Shown here: piece by piece, positions 25,332-33,562 of the stretch
Layout: the number at the start of each line of letters is the position of its first letter
Numbering within the stretch: the stretch's first letter is position 1
From: an uncultured Acidobacteriia bacterium
GTDB lineage: Bacteria > Acidobacteriota > Terriglobia > Bryobacterales > Bryobacteraceae
DNA: 64,000 nt
Direction: 5' to 3'
NCBI GenBank assembly: GCA_903828455.1
Contig: CAIKMJ010000046.1
Location: 124,001 to 188,000, forward strand
Program-made: the position numbers and the translations under genes
Notes under the pieces: generated by a model
Databases searched by the model: none
Seen by the model: the letters and a program-made list of their open reading frames with translations, nothing else
What the model was told of the DNA's origin: nothing

Positions 25332-25676
25332 ATGAGCCTGAAACTGAACACTCGCCATGCAGGGGATGTGGCAATCATCGAAATCTCCGGAAAAATTACG
25401 CTGGGCGAAGGGTCGAGCGCGATTCGCGACGCCATGCGCGACGCAATGGCGAAGGGAAATAAGAAGATTTTGCTGAACCTGAGCGAAGTCTCCTTCATCG
25501 ACAGTACGGGCATCGGCGAACTGGTTGCCGGGTTTACCAGCATCACGAACGACGGCGGTTCGGTAAAGTTACTGGGGCTCGCCAAGCGGGTGAAAGACGT
25601 TCTGGTAATCACAAAACTTTACACAATCTTTGAAATTTTCGACGACGAAGCGACGGCGCTCCAGAGCTTCGCGTAA
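25332..25676 (+). CDS. STAS-domain anti-sigma factor antagonist
   Basis: A 114-residue single-domain protein. VSFIDSTGIGELVAGF contains the conserved Ser that partner-switching kinases phosphorylate in SpoIIAA/RsbV proteins. VAIIEISGKITLGEG is the first strand. An AGGGAGA ribosome site precedes the ATG. No anti-sigma kinase or phosphatase gene lies close, so it works as an orphan or with partners elsewhere. The gene downstream encodes an acyltransferase fusion in the same direction about 100 bases on; any link is not clear. Confidence 0.92.
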   Translation: MSLKLNTRHAGDVAIIEISGKITLGEGSSAIRDAMRDAMAKGNKKILLNLSEVSFIDSTGIGELVAGFTSITNDGGSVKLLGLAKRVKDVLVITKLYTIFEIFDDEATALQSFA

Positions 25677-25774
25677 GGCCGGACCGGCTTCTGAACCCAG
25701 GTGAGCTTCTGAAGACGCGCCAACAACGGCAACCCGGGGATAGCCTCGCACGGAAGGTCGGCCGGCTGGCCGGA

Positions 25775-27457
25775 ATGGCCGTGCTTGGCTTCGCGGCGGT
25801 GGCGATTCCACTGCAGCTCCTGCTGAAGCGAGAGCTGAAGGACGCACCGGAGGACGTGCGGGCGCAGGGCTGGCCGATCCGGCTGATGCAGGTGCTCTTT
25901 GTCCGCTACGTTCTGCCGTGGATCGACGTGGAGGGCGTGGAGAATCTGCCGGCGGGTTCGTTCGTGCTGGCGGCGAACCACGCCTATAAGTCGGGTGTCG
26001 ACGGGTTCATTCTGGGCCACCTGATTGCGACGCGGGCGCGGCGGGTTCCGCACATCCTGATGACGTCGGAGAGCCGGAACTGGGCAGTGCGGGCGGAACG
26101 GTGGGTGCTGCACCACTACGGGGTCGCCATGCTGGTGCCGGATGAGAAGGGCGGACGGGCTCGGCCCAGCGGCTTGTCGGACCGGGTCGCGGCATACCTG
26201 CGGGAGGCAAGGAGACACGCGGTCATCATCTTTCCGGCGGGCCGCGCCATAGCCGATCCGGTGCTGCAACTGAAGGACTGGAGCACGGGAGCGGTGGTGG
26301 CGGCCGAGAAAAGCGGCTGCCCGGTGGTTCCGGTGGCAATCGGCGGCCTGCGGCTGGACTGGACGCCGGAGACGGTCATCTTCGCCGCCCTCGATGCGGA
26401 TGGAAAGGAGCCGCCGTTCCGCATCCACGTGCGGATCGGCAAGCCGATTACACCGAAAGGCGAGCCTCATGCGGAAACGGAGGCCTTGCGCGACGCCGTG
26501 GGGCTTCTGATGCAGGACATCCCGGGATTGCGTCCCGCGCCCGGAGAACTGGATCCGGCTTTCGGCAAACTCACCCTGCGCGACGGGCGCACGCTGGCGT
26601 ATATGGATCGCGGGCCACGCAACGGAACGCCAATCCTGTACTTTCACAGCTTCCAGGGTTCACGGCTCGAACAGACTCCAGGGCTGGACGAGATTCTGGT
26701 CAGGCTGAACATCCGGCTCATTTCGCCCGACCGGCCGGGGATTGGACTTTCCACGCCGGCGCGGGAGCGAACGGTGGTCGGGTGGGCGAGCGACGTAGGC
26801 CAGTTGACGGAGCGGGCACTGGCGCCGGGACAACCATTTTCCATCCTGGGATTTTCGGCGGGCGCGACTTACGCGCTGGCCTGCGGCGCGCTGCCCGGGT
26901 TGCGGGCTATGGCGCTGGTCAGCGGGCTGGGATTGCCTCATCTGATTGCAAGCTGGCGCCAGATGTCGAAAGAAGCGTGGCGCGTGCTGCTTTCGGCAAA
27001 GCTGGCGACCTTTCGTGCCGCAACCTTTCTCCGCATCGAAAAGAAGCAACGCGACTGGATGCTGAGCGACTGGGAGAGTTACTACGCCGACGTCAGGCAA
27101 AGCCTTTCGGCCGATGACCAGCGCTTGCTGACGCGGCCGGCGGTGGAAGAGTTATTTCGCGAGAACCGGCAGGAGAGTTATACGCAGGGCGAGGGCTGCC
27201 TGCTGCAGGAGGCGCAGGCGCTTTACTCCGATCCACGGATCGATCTGGCGCATCTGGCGGCGTGCAGTGTGCAGATCGTTCACGGGGTCGAGGATACAGT
27301 GGTGCCGGTGGCAGTGGCGCGGGATCTTCGCGGCCGGATACCGGGGAGCCAACTGCGGGAACTGCCGGGACGCGGCCATTACTTCCTCTATGAAACCGCC
27401 GAGATGGAGCGAGTATTGGCGGATCTGCTGGCGGCGCATAGCGATTGCCGAAAATGA
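25775..27457 (+). CDS. Lysophospholipid acyltransferase-alpha/beta hydrolase fusion
   Basis: A 560-residue two-domain protein. Residues 1-250 are a PlsC-like acyltransferase with ANHAYKSGVDGF (His69, Asp76), FPAGR (153-157, matching FPEGTR) and VVPVAIGG (motif IV). The His-Asp spacing is six residues where the family has four (HX4D). Residues 265-560 are an alpha/beta hydrolase with Ser361 in GFSAG, Asp507 in HGVEDTVVP and His535 in GRGHYF, a complete triad. It may remodel membrane lipids by acyl transfer and hydrolysis. An upstream frame exists without a good start. The O-methyltransferase gene begins four bases after the stop. Confidence 0.82.
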   Translation: MAVLGFAAVAIPLQLLLKRELKDAPEDVRAQGWPIRLMQVLFVRYVLPWIDVEGVENLPAGSFVLAANHAYKSGVDGFILGHLIATRARRVPHILMTSESRNWAVRAERWVLHHYGVAMLVPDEKGGRARPSGLSDRVAAYLREARRHAVIIFPAGRAIADPVLQLKDWSTGAVVAAEKSGCPVVPVAIGGLRLDWTPETVIFAALDADGKEPPFRIHVRIGKPITPKGEPHAETEALRDAVGLLMQDIPGLRPAPGELDPAFGKLTLRDGRTLAYMDRGPRNGTPILYFHSFQGSRLEQTPGLDEILVRLNIRLISPDRPGIGLSTPARERTVVGWASDVGQLTERALAPGQPFSILGFSAGATYALACGALPGLRAMALVSGLGLPHLIASWRQMSKEAWRVLLSAKLATFRAATFLRIEKKQRDWMLSDWESYYADVRQSLSADDQRLLTRPAVEELFRENRQESYTQGEGCLLQEAQALYSDPRIDLAHLAACSVQIVHGVEDTVVPVAVARDLRGRIPGSQLRELPGRGHYFLYETAEMERVLADLLAAHSDCRK

Positions 27458-27460
27458 GAC

Positions 27461-28132
27461 ATGACTCCTTCTGACGAGAAGCTGATCCAGCGGATCGATT
27501 CGTACCTCGAAGATATGTTCATTGGCGCCGATCCGGTGCTGGATGCCAATCTGGCGAACTCGCGCGCGGCGGGGCTGCCGCCAATCAACGTGGCGGCCAA
27601 TCAGGGAAAATTTCTGCACCTGTTGATGCGCATCGCGGGGGCAAAGCACGTGCTGGAAATCGGCACGCTGGGAGGCTACAGCACGACCTGGCTGGCACGC
27701 GCGCTGCCTCCCGGCGGGCGGCTGATTTCCCTCGAATTCAGCCCGGAGCATGCGGCGGTGGCGCGGCAGAACCTGAAGGCGGCCGGGCTGGAGGGAGTTG
27801 TGGACGTGCGGGTCGGAGCGGCAGCCGATTCGCTGCAGGCGATGATCGGGGCCGGTGAAGGGCCGTTCGACTTTGTGTTTATCGACGCGGATAAGCCGGG
27901 CTACGTGAGGTATCTGGAGCTTGCGCTGCAGATGTCGCGGCCGGGAACGGTGATCGTCGGCGACAACATTGTCCGCAACGGGGCCGTGCTGGAGGAAAAT
28001 CCCGAGAGCGCGATGGTGCGCGGCATCCAGGCGTTCAATGCGGCGGTGGCGAGGCATCCGCGCCTCGACTCGGTCGGTCTCGCGCTGTACAAGAACACGA
28101 TCGACGGGATGTCGATTTCGCTGGTGAAGTAA
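27461..28132 (+). CDS. Class I SAM-dependent O-methyltransferase
   Basis: A 223-residue enzyme of the catechol/caffeoyl-CoA O-methyltransferase-like family. VLEIGTLGGYSTTWLA (about 65-80) is SAM motif I, ISLEFSPEHA the acidic strand, VFIDADKPGY the metal-binding Asp motif, and GDNIVRNGAV the second metal site. These enzymes methylate aromatic hydroxyls in a divalent-metal-dependent manner. It begins four bases after the acyltransferase-hydrolase gene and is probably cotranscribed. A physiological substrate cannot be inferred. Confidence 0.93.
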   Translation: MTPSDEKLIQRIDSYLEDMFIGADPVLDANLANSRAAGLPPINVAANQGKFLHLLMRIAGAKHVLEIGTLGGYSTTWLARALPPGGRLISLEFSPEHAAVARQNLKAAGLEGVVDVRVGAAADSLQAMIGAGEGPFDFVFIDADKPGYVRYLELALQMSRPGTVIVGDNIVRNGAVLEENPESAMVRGIQAFNAAVARHPRLDSVGLALYKNTIDGMSISLVK

Positions 28133-28212
28133 GCGGCGGCGCGAGCACCCCGAATTGCGGATTCCACCAATTCCCGCCGTATCGCAGCTTCCTGGTCGGT
28201 TGAGCGCGTCGG

Positions 28213-29442
28213 TCAGCGGGAAGACCGGCGGCGAACCGGGAGCACCGGACCCGCCACGCTGGCGCTGAATTCATCGAGCCAGGCAACTGCGTGATCGTAG
28301 CTGGTGATTTCAGACAGCGGCATCGACTTCCACTGGCTGACGACGGGCAGCGAAATCTCGCGTTCGCCCACGTTGACGGTATGGGTGAGGCGCGTCCCCG
28401 TCACGCGCTTGGCCATCATGGTCAGTTCCCAGTCGGTCTGTTCGCGTTGCGAAAGAATCACGAAGCAGGGGCCGCGCCAGCGGAACAGCGAATCTTCGTC
28501 GGATACTTCCTGCGCGAGGTGCTGGGCGAAGAAGAACAACATCTTGTCGCCGACTTTGTAGCCAAACCGAAGATTGACCGTCTGGATGCGTTCAAGGCTG
28601 AATACGAGAAGAAAGCCGGTCTTAACGCCACCTTCGATTACCGCCCGAATCGTCCGCGCGGCGCTTTGCGCGCCCAGCAGACCCGTAATCGGGTCCACCA
28701 CGTCGCTGCTGCCGGCCGCAGCCACGGGGGCCGCCGCTCCCGAGGAGATCCGCCCGGGCAGCGGGGGCGGCGGAAGCGCAGCCGCAACCTGGGCAATCTG
28801 CGCCAGACAGGTTTCCAGCCTGCGGTTCGCGGCGGCCAGATCCTCCACCCGAAGGGCCGTAACGAGCTGATCACGAACACGCCCCAGCTCTTCGACCAGC
28901 TTTGCCGCCTCCGGACGGCTGGCGCCGGACTCTCCGGACAAACCCGCCGCGTCGATGAGCGACGCGGTCAACATTTCGATGGCCTTCCGCGTCTGGTCTC
29001 TCCTTGCCGAGATGAAGTGCTCGGCACCGGCGGAATACTGCTCATGCGCAGCCATCGTGGAACTGCACAGCGACAGGAGCGCTTCGGCGTCCTGCGCCTC
29101 TTCAAACTGTCGTCGAAATCCCTCCAGCGCCGCGACGTAGTTTCCAAGCTCGCGTGGACTATAGCGAAATGCGTTCAGCCCAAGGGCCTCCAGCAGGCTG
29201 GACACAACGCGCCGCAGCGTGGGGCTCAGGTCGCACGGCGGCACGCCATCATCAGGGTTCAACGCATCTGAATGCATCGGCGCGGAACCGGACGGCACCG
29301 GATCGCGCGTTTCCGAAGGGGCGGTCGGCGGGGCTGTTTCCGGGGCCGCTGCGACCGGGCTCAGCCGTTCTTCCGGCTGCGTCGACTGGTCTGCTGAACC
29401 GGCCGACAATTGATCCACCATGCGGTGAGGATCGGACGTCAA
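28213..29442 (-). CDS. Degenerate GGDEF-domain protein
   Basis: A 409-residue soluble protein. Residues 75-225 are helical with no named domain. Residues 250-400 are a GGDEF fold (DPITGL at 250, GYKVGDKMLFFFAQHL). The active-site loop reads RGPCF at 323-327 in place of GGDEF, so the Gly, Asp and Glu needed for catalysis and metal binding are missing. It should not make c-di-GMP, although the fold could bind GTP or partner proteins. The first 65 residues are Pro/Ser/Ala-rich and probably disordered. It is divergent from the CBS protein gene. Confidence 0.83.
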   Translation of the reverse strand: MTSDPHRMVDQLSAGSADQSTQPEERLSPVAAAPETAPPTAPSETRDPVPSGSAPMHSDALNPDDGVPPCDLSPTLRRVVSSLLEALGLNAFRYSPRELGNYVAALEGFRRQFEEAQDAEALLSLCSSTMAAHEQYSAGAEHFISARRDQTRKAIEMLTASLIDAAGLSGESGASRPEAAKLVEELGRVRDQLVTALRVEDLAAANRRLETCLAQIAQVAAALPPPPLPGRISSGAAAPVAAAGSSDVVDPITGLLGAQSAARTIRAVIEGGVKTGFLLVFSLERIQTVNLRFGYKVGDKMLFFFAQHLAQEVSDEDSLFRWRGPCFVILSQREQTDWELTMMAKRVTGTRLTHTVNVGEREISLPVVSQWKSMPLSEITSYDHAVAWLDEFSASVAGPVLPVRRRSSR

Positions 29443-29604
29443 ACGTAGAAACTTTAGAACGAGGTACGGTTTGTTCGCTGCTGCGTGAATTTTACGGGCT
29501 GAATTTTAGGGGCTTGTGCCGGAGGCTCGCGAGGAGTATTCTCCGGACCATTGGCGCCGCCCGCAAGACTGCGGGAAAGCGAATGGTCACGGAAAGGAGC
29601 TCGT

Positions 29605-30051
29605 ATGAAGTTCAACGACGAAGTTGGATCCGTACTGGGAAGGAAGGGTGCCCGGATTTACTCCGTGTCGCCATCGGCCTATGTCTGCGATGCGCTGCGG
29701 GAGATGGCAGAACGGGATATTGGAGCCCTGGTCGTGCTGGAGCAGGGCCGTGTGGCGGGAATGTTCTCCGAGCGGGATTATGCGCGTAAAGTGATGTTGC
29801 TGGGCCGCTCTTCGCTGGAGACGAGCGTGAGTGACGTGATGTCGCCGGCCGCGCGGGTGGCGACGGGAGATTCCATCGATTCGTGCCTTCACCTGATGAC
29901 GTCCGCGCGCGTGCGGCATCTGGCGGTCATGGAAGGGGAGGCGCTGGCCGGGGTAGTCTCCATTGGCGATCTCGTGAACTGGATCATCTCGGCGCAGGCC
30001 GAGGCGATCGACCATCTGCATCACTATATTGGGGCGGAGTATCCGGGCTGA
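29605..30051 (+). CDS. CBS-domain pair protein
   Basis: About 148 residues from the ATG at 29605, which has a good ribosome site (GAAAGGAG). A longer frame from 29551 adds 18 residues of basic text. Two CBS motifs are present: the first with YVCDALREMAERDIGALVVL and GMFSERDYAR (about 24-65), the second with DSIDSCLHLMTSARVRHLAV and GVVSIGDLV (about 90-130). CBS pairs bind adenosine nucleotides and act as energy sensors. No enzyme domain is attached, so it is a stand-alone regulator. It is followed by a strong hairpin. Confidence 0.92.
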   Translation: MKFNDEVGSVLGRKGARIYSVSPSAYVCDALREMAERDIGALVVLEQGRVAGMFSERDYARKVMLLGRSSLETSVSDVMSPAARVATGDSIDSCLHLMTSARVRHLAVMEGEALAGVVSIGDLVNWIISAQAEAIDHLHHYIGAEYPG

Positions 30052-30063
30052 GGAGTCCGGCCG

Positions 30064-30100
30064 GGCGGAACCGGATTGCCGGGCGCGGGCCGGTTCCGCC
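30064..30100 (+). terminator. Strong hairpin after the CBS gene
   Basis: GGCGGAACCGG at 30064-30074 and CCGGTTCCGCC at 30090-30100 form a perfect 11-bp stem with a 15-base loop starting 13 bases past the stop. There is no U-tract, so it may be a rho-assisted terminator or stability element. Confidence 0.55.
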
Positions 30101-30179
30101 GGACGGAAAGTCCGTAACGCGCCCCGACCGGGTCCACGCTCCGTACCGGAACCGTTAGAATAGGAATTCCGGAATCAAT

Positions 30180-31211
30180 ATGGGTAACGTGGGCTGGGTG
30201 CGGGTTTTCGCGGTTTGGATGAGCGCCGTCGTGCTGCTGGAGCCGCTGGCTGCTCAGGCGCCAATCAGAGTCAATGTCAACGAAGTGATCCTGCCGGTGA
30301 CCGTGACCGACGAAAAGGGCCGTTTCGTCTCGAATCTGACGAAGGACGATTTCAAAATCGTCGAAGAAGGCCGGGAACAGAAGCCGCATTTCTTTAGCCA
30401 TGAGCAATCCCAGCCAATCGTAATCGGATTCCTGATCGACACCAGCAACGGGATGAAGATCCACTGGGACAAATTCAAAGAGGCGGCGAACGAGCTGATG
30501 CTGAATTTGCTGCCCGGCGATAAGAAGTACAGCGGCTATCTGATTACCTACGGGAACACGCCGCAGCTCATTTCGGATACCAGCACCGACGCCGAAAAGA
30601 TGGTGGAAAAGCTGGCGAAGGTCAAGCCCGGGGGCGGGGCGGCGCTGTTCGATGCCATCTACCTGGCGTGCACGAGCCGGAAAACGGTGGTGGGCGAACC
30701 ATTCGAGCCGCGGCGCGTGATTGTCGTGATCGGCGACGGACACGATACGGCCAGCAGGAAGTCAATGGAGGAAGTGATCGAGATTGCGCAGCGCAATCTG
30801 GTCACGATCTATTCGATGAGCACGGTGGCGTTCGGCATGAACCGGGATACGGAAGATGTCCTGAAGCAGATGACCAGCGAGACCGGCGGGAAAGTCGAGG
30901 CGCCGCTCAACGATATTTACAAGGAACTCGCTACCGGTTACCTCGAAGTGCCGCAGGATGAAGGCAACTTTGCGCTAACGGTGGGCACCGGTGCGTACAC
31001 GGCGGCGATTTCCAGCTCGATCTTCCGCTCCGTGGCCAACCTCTCGGGTGAAATTACCACGCAGTACGTGATCCGCTACACGCCGGACGTTGCGCCGGGA
31101 ACGGAGAACCGGCAATTCCGCAGAATCAAAGTGAGCGTGAACCTGCCGAATGTTCAGGTTCGCTACCGGAGCGGGTATTACCCGTTCGGACCGCCCGGGT
31201 CGGAAAAATAG
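30180..31211 (+). CDS. VWFA-related protein of the acidobacterial type
   Basis: A 343-residue exported protein. A signal peptide (about 1-26, ending LAAQA) is followed by VNEVILPVTVTDEKGRFV and DFKIVEEG, the characteristic N-terminal region of the VWFA-related proteins expanded in Acidobacteria, and then a von Willebrand A domain (about 78-255). The MIDAS motif is LIDTSNGM (Asp87, Ser89): the third position, normally Ser, is Gly91. RVIVVIGDGHDTASR is the second metal-site region. The C-terminal domain is beta-rich. It likely mediates adhesion or protein assembly outside the inner membrane. It is followed in the same direction by a TPR protein. Confidence 0.9.
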   Translation: MGNVGWVRVFAVWMSAVVLLEPLAAQAPIRVNVNEVILPVTVTDEKGRFVSNLTKDDFKIVEEGREQKPHFFSHEQSQPIVIGFLIDTSNGMKIHWDKFKEAANELMLNLLPGDKKYSGYLITYGNTPQLISDTSTDAEKMVEKLAKVKPGGGAALFDAIYLACTSRKTVVGEPFEPRRVIVVIGDGHDTASRKSMEEVIEIAQRNLVTIYSMSTVAFGMNRDTEDVLKQMTSETGGKVEAPLNDIYKELATGYLEVPQDEGNFALTVGTGAYTAAISSSIFRSVANLSGEITTQYVIRYTPDVAPGTENRQFRRIKVSVNLPNVQVRYRSGYYPFGPPGSEK

Positions 31212-31290
31212 CCGTCCCGGGGGCGCTCTGCTGCTGTAGTATGCTTAGTAGTTTCGGGTTTTAGCGATTAAATTTTCGAGGTACGTCTGA

Positions 31291-32409
31291 ATGTCTCACC
31301 ACTTCAAATCGTTGCTTTTGGGCGCGTTCGCCGCGCTGTTGCTGTCCGTTCCGGCATTTTCTCAGACCACGGCTGTGGAAGGCCTCGTAAAGTCTCCGGA
31401 CGGGAAACCCCTGGTCGGCGCGGTGGTGGATTTCGCCCGCACCGATATTAAGGGCAGCTACACCGTAAAGACCGACAAGAAGGGTCATTATGGCCACTAC
31501 GGTCTGCCGATTGGCACGTTCGACGTCACCGTGACGGTGGATGGCCAGGTGCGCGATAAGATGCGCGGCGTTCGTACCAAACTCGGCGAGCCCGTTTCGC
31601 TGAATTTCGATCTGAAAGATCAGACCCAGCAGGCTGTCGCCGAACCCGAAACCAAGGGCATGTCGAAGGAAGAAAAGGAAAAGTTCGACAAAGCCAACAA
31701 GAGCCGTGAAGCTCAGCTTGCAAAGAATAAAGAACTGAACGACGCCTTCCAGGCCGGACGCGCGGCGCTCGAGGCGAAGAAGTACGACGAAGCCATCGAA
31801 TCGCTGGTGAAAGCGGCCGGGATCGATGAAAAGCAGGTTGTGATCTGGGGCAATCTGGCCGAAGCTTATGTCGGTTCGGCCGGGGAGAAGCCGACCGAAG
31901 CCGCCGCGATTTACGAGAAGGCGTTCGAGGCTTACAAGAAGGCTATCGAGCTGAAGCCGGAAGAAGCTTCGTACTACAACAATTACGCGCTGGCTCTGGC
32001 CAAAGACAAAAAGATGGATGAGGCGCGGACGAACCTCGACAAAGCGGCCCAGCTCGACACCGCCGGCGCCGGAAAGTACTACTACAATATGGGCGCTCTT
32101 CTGGTGAACAGCGGCCAGTCGGAAGCGGCGGGCGCAAGCTTCAAGCGCGCCGTGGAAGCCGACCCGAGCTACGCGGATGCTCAGTATCAGTACGGTCTCT
32201 ACCTGGCTTCCAAAGCGGACACCGACAAGACCGGCAAGGTGATTGCGCCTCCCGGAACCATCGAAGCGCTGCAGCAGTATCTGAACCTGAAGCCGGATGG
32301 CCCGATGGCCGCTTCGGCAAAGGAACTGATTTCATCGCTGGGTGGCACGGTCACGGCGACGTTCTCCAACCCGTCGGCCAAGCCCGCGGCGCCCGCGAAG
32401 AAGAAGTAA
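31291..32409 (+). CDS. Exported carboxypeptidase-regulatory-like plus TPR protein
   Basis: A 372-residue protein. A signal peptide (1-25, ending PAFSQ) precedes a carboxypeptidase-regulatory-like fold (about 28-110; TAVEGLVKSPDGKPLVGAVV, GHYGHYGLPIGTFDVTV), a charged linker and four or five TPR units (about 150-345; repeated A..A...P.EA.YYNN.A.AL.., YYYNMGALLVNSGQ). The tail is Pro/Ala/Lys-rich. It probably scaffolds envelope complexes. Its beta domain is the same kind as that on the two TonB-dependent receptors. The VWFA gene lies just upstream on the same strand. Confidence 0.87.
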   Translation: MSHHFKSLLLGAFAALLLSVPAFSQTTAVEGLVKSPDGKPLVGAVVDFARTDIKGSYTVKTDKKGHYGHYGLPIGTFDVTVTVDGQVRDKMRGVRTKLGEPVSLNFDLKDQTQQAVAEPETKGMSKEEKEKFDKANKSREAQLAKNKELNDAFQAGRAALEAKKYDEAIESLVKAAGIDEKQVVIWGNLAEAYVGSAGEKPTEAAAIYEKAFEAYKKAIELKPEEASYYNNYALALAKDKKMDEARTNLDKAAQLDTAGAGKYYYNMGALLVNSGQSEAAGASFKRAVEADPSYADAQYQYGLYLASKADTDKTGKVIAPPGTIEALQQYLNLKPDGPMAASAKELISSLGGTVTATFSNPSAKPAAPAKKK

Positions 32410-32485
32410 CGAACCGATCTGACAAATTCGACGTCTGATTGAGGGTAGCGAGCCGCGGACTCGCAGTTCGGGTCAGCTCCCAGCC

Positions 32486-32755
32486 ATGATGTCTTTCATC
32501 GTCAGATTTATCGAGTTTCTGGTACTGGTCTCCGTGGTCCGGTCCATACTGGCCACGGTGCAGAGATTTTTCTCGGCACCCCGGGCACGTGGTCCGGTGC
32601 AACGGCAACCCGCGCGGGAAGCGCAGGCGACGGTGCTGCAGCAGGATCCGGTTTGCGGAACCTACGTGGCTGTGGATACTTCGATGAAGAAGATCGCGGG
32701 CGGCAAGGTATTCCATTTTTGTTCCGCGGAGTGCAGGGACCGGTGGCAGGGGTGA
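32486..32755 (+). CDS. Small membrane protein with YHS/TRASH-like metal motif (PP0621-like)
   Basis: An 89-residue protein. The N-terminus (about 3-25) is a membrane helix. The C-terminal 40 residues contain DPVCGTYV, then VFHFCSAECRDRW. The arrangement C-G-T-Y-V...F-C-S-x-E-C-R-D is typical of short YHS-like or PP0621-like proteins that bind metal through cysteines. Its function is not known. It lies between the TPR protein and the sugar-nucleotide operon without being clearly part of either. Confidence 0.75.
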   Translation: MMSFIVRFIEFLVLVSVVRSILATVQRFFSAPRARGPVQRQPAREAQATVLQQDPVCGTYVAVDTSMKKIAGGKVFHFCSAECRDRWQG

Positions 32756-32794
32756 GATACTGAAACCTGCGATTTTGGCCTCTGTGCGAAACCG

Positions 32795-33562
32795 ATGAAG
32801 ACCATTCTGCTTGCCGGCGGACTCGGGACCCGCCTCGCCGAAGAAACCACGCTCATCCCGAAACCGATGGTGGAGATCGGCGGCAAGCCCATTCTGTGGC
32901 ACATCATGAATATGTATGCCGCGCACGGGTTCGATGAGTTCGTTGTCGCGCTGGGCTATAAGTCCGAGGTCGTCAAAAATTACTTCCTGAATTTCTACTC
33001 GGTCAACAACGATCTGACCGTAGATCTTGCCACGGGCGGCGTCACCGTTCACGACGGCCGGCAGCCGGCCTGGAAAGTGCACCTGGTGGATACCGGCGCT
33101 GCCACCGACACGGGCGGGCGCGTGCTTCGTCTGCGCAAATGGATTGGCGATGAGCCATTCATGATGACGTACGGCGACGGCGTGTCGAATGTGGATATTC
33201 GCAAGCTCGTGGCCTTTCACAAAGCGCATGGCAAGCTCGCCACCGTGACGGCCGTCCGGCCTCCGTCGCGCTTCGGCGGGATTCGGTTCAATGGCGACGC
33301 GGTTACCGAATTCGAGGAAAAGCCGCAAACGGGCGAAGGCTGGATTAACGGCGGCTTCTTCGTGCTGGAACCGGCGGTGTTCGACTACATTGCGGGCGAC
33401 ACCACGATTTTCGAACGCGACCCGCTGGAAAAACTGGCCCGCGCCGGTCAGCTGATGGCATACCGGCATGAGGGATTCTGGCAGCCCATGGATACGATCC
33501 GCGAAAAGAAACTGCTGGAGCACCTTTGGGATTCGAAGGCCGCTCCGTGGAAGGTTTGGTAA
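32795..33562 (+). CDS. rfbF: Glucose-1-phosphate cytidylyltransferase
   Basis: A 255-residue nucleotidyltransferase that makes CDP-glucose from CTP and glucose 1-phosphate. The N-terminal signature ILLAGGLGTRLAEET with downstream PKPMVEIGGKPILWHI is the nucleotide and sugar-phosphate site. MMTYGDGVSNVDI and GWINGGFFVLEP are RfbF-specific. Length matches RfbF. First gene of a tight five-gene set: its stop overlaps the next start by one base (TAATG). CDP-glucose is the entry point to all CDP-3,6-dideoxyhexoses. Confidence 0.96.
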   Translation: MKTILLAGGLGTRLAEETTLIPKPMVEIGGKPILWHIMNMYAAHGFDEFVVALGYKSEVVKNYFLNFYSVNNDLTVDLATGGVTVHDGRQPAWKVHLVDTGAATDTGGRVLRLRKWIGDEPFMMTYGDGVSNVDIRKLVAFHKAHGKLATVTAVRPPSRFGGIRFNGDAVTEFEEKPQTGEGWINGGFFVLEPAVFDYIAGDTTIFERDPLEKLARAGQLMAYRHEGFWQPMDTIREKKLLEHLWDSKAAPWKVW

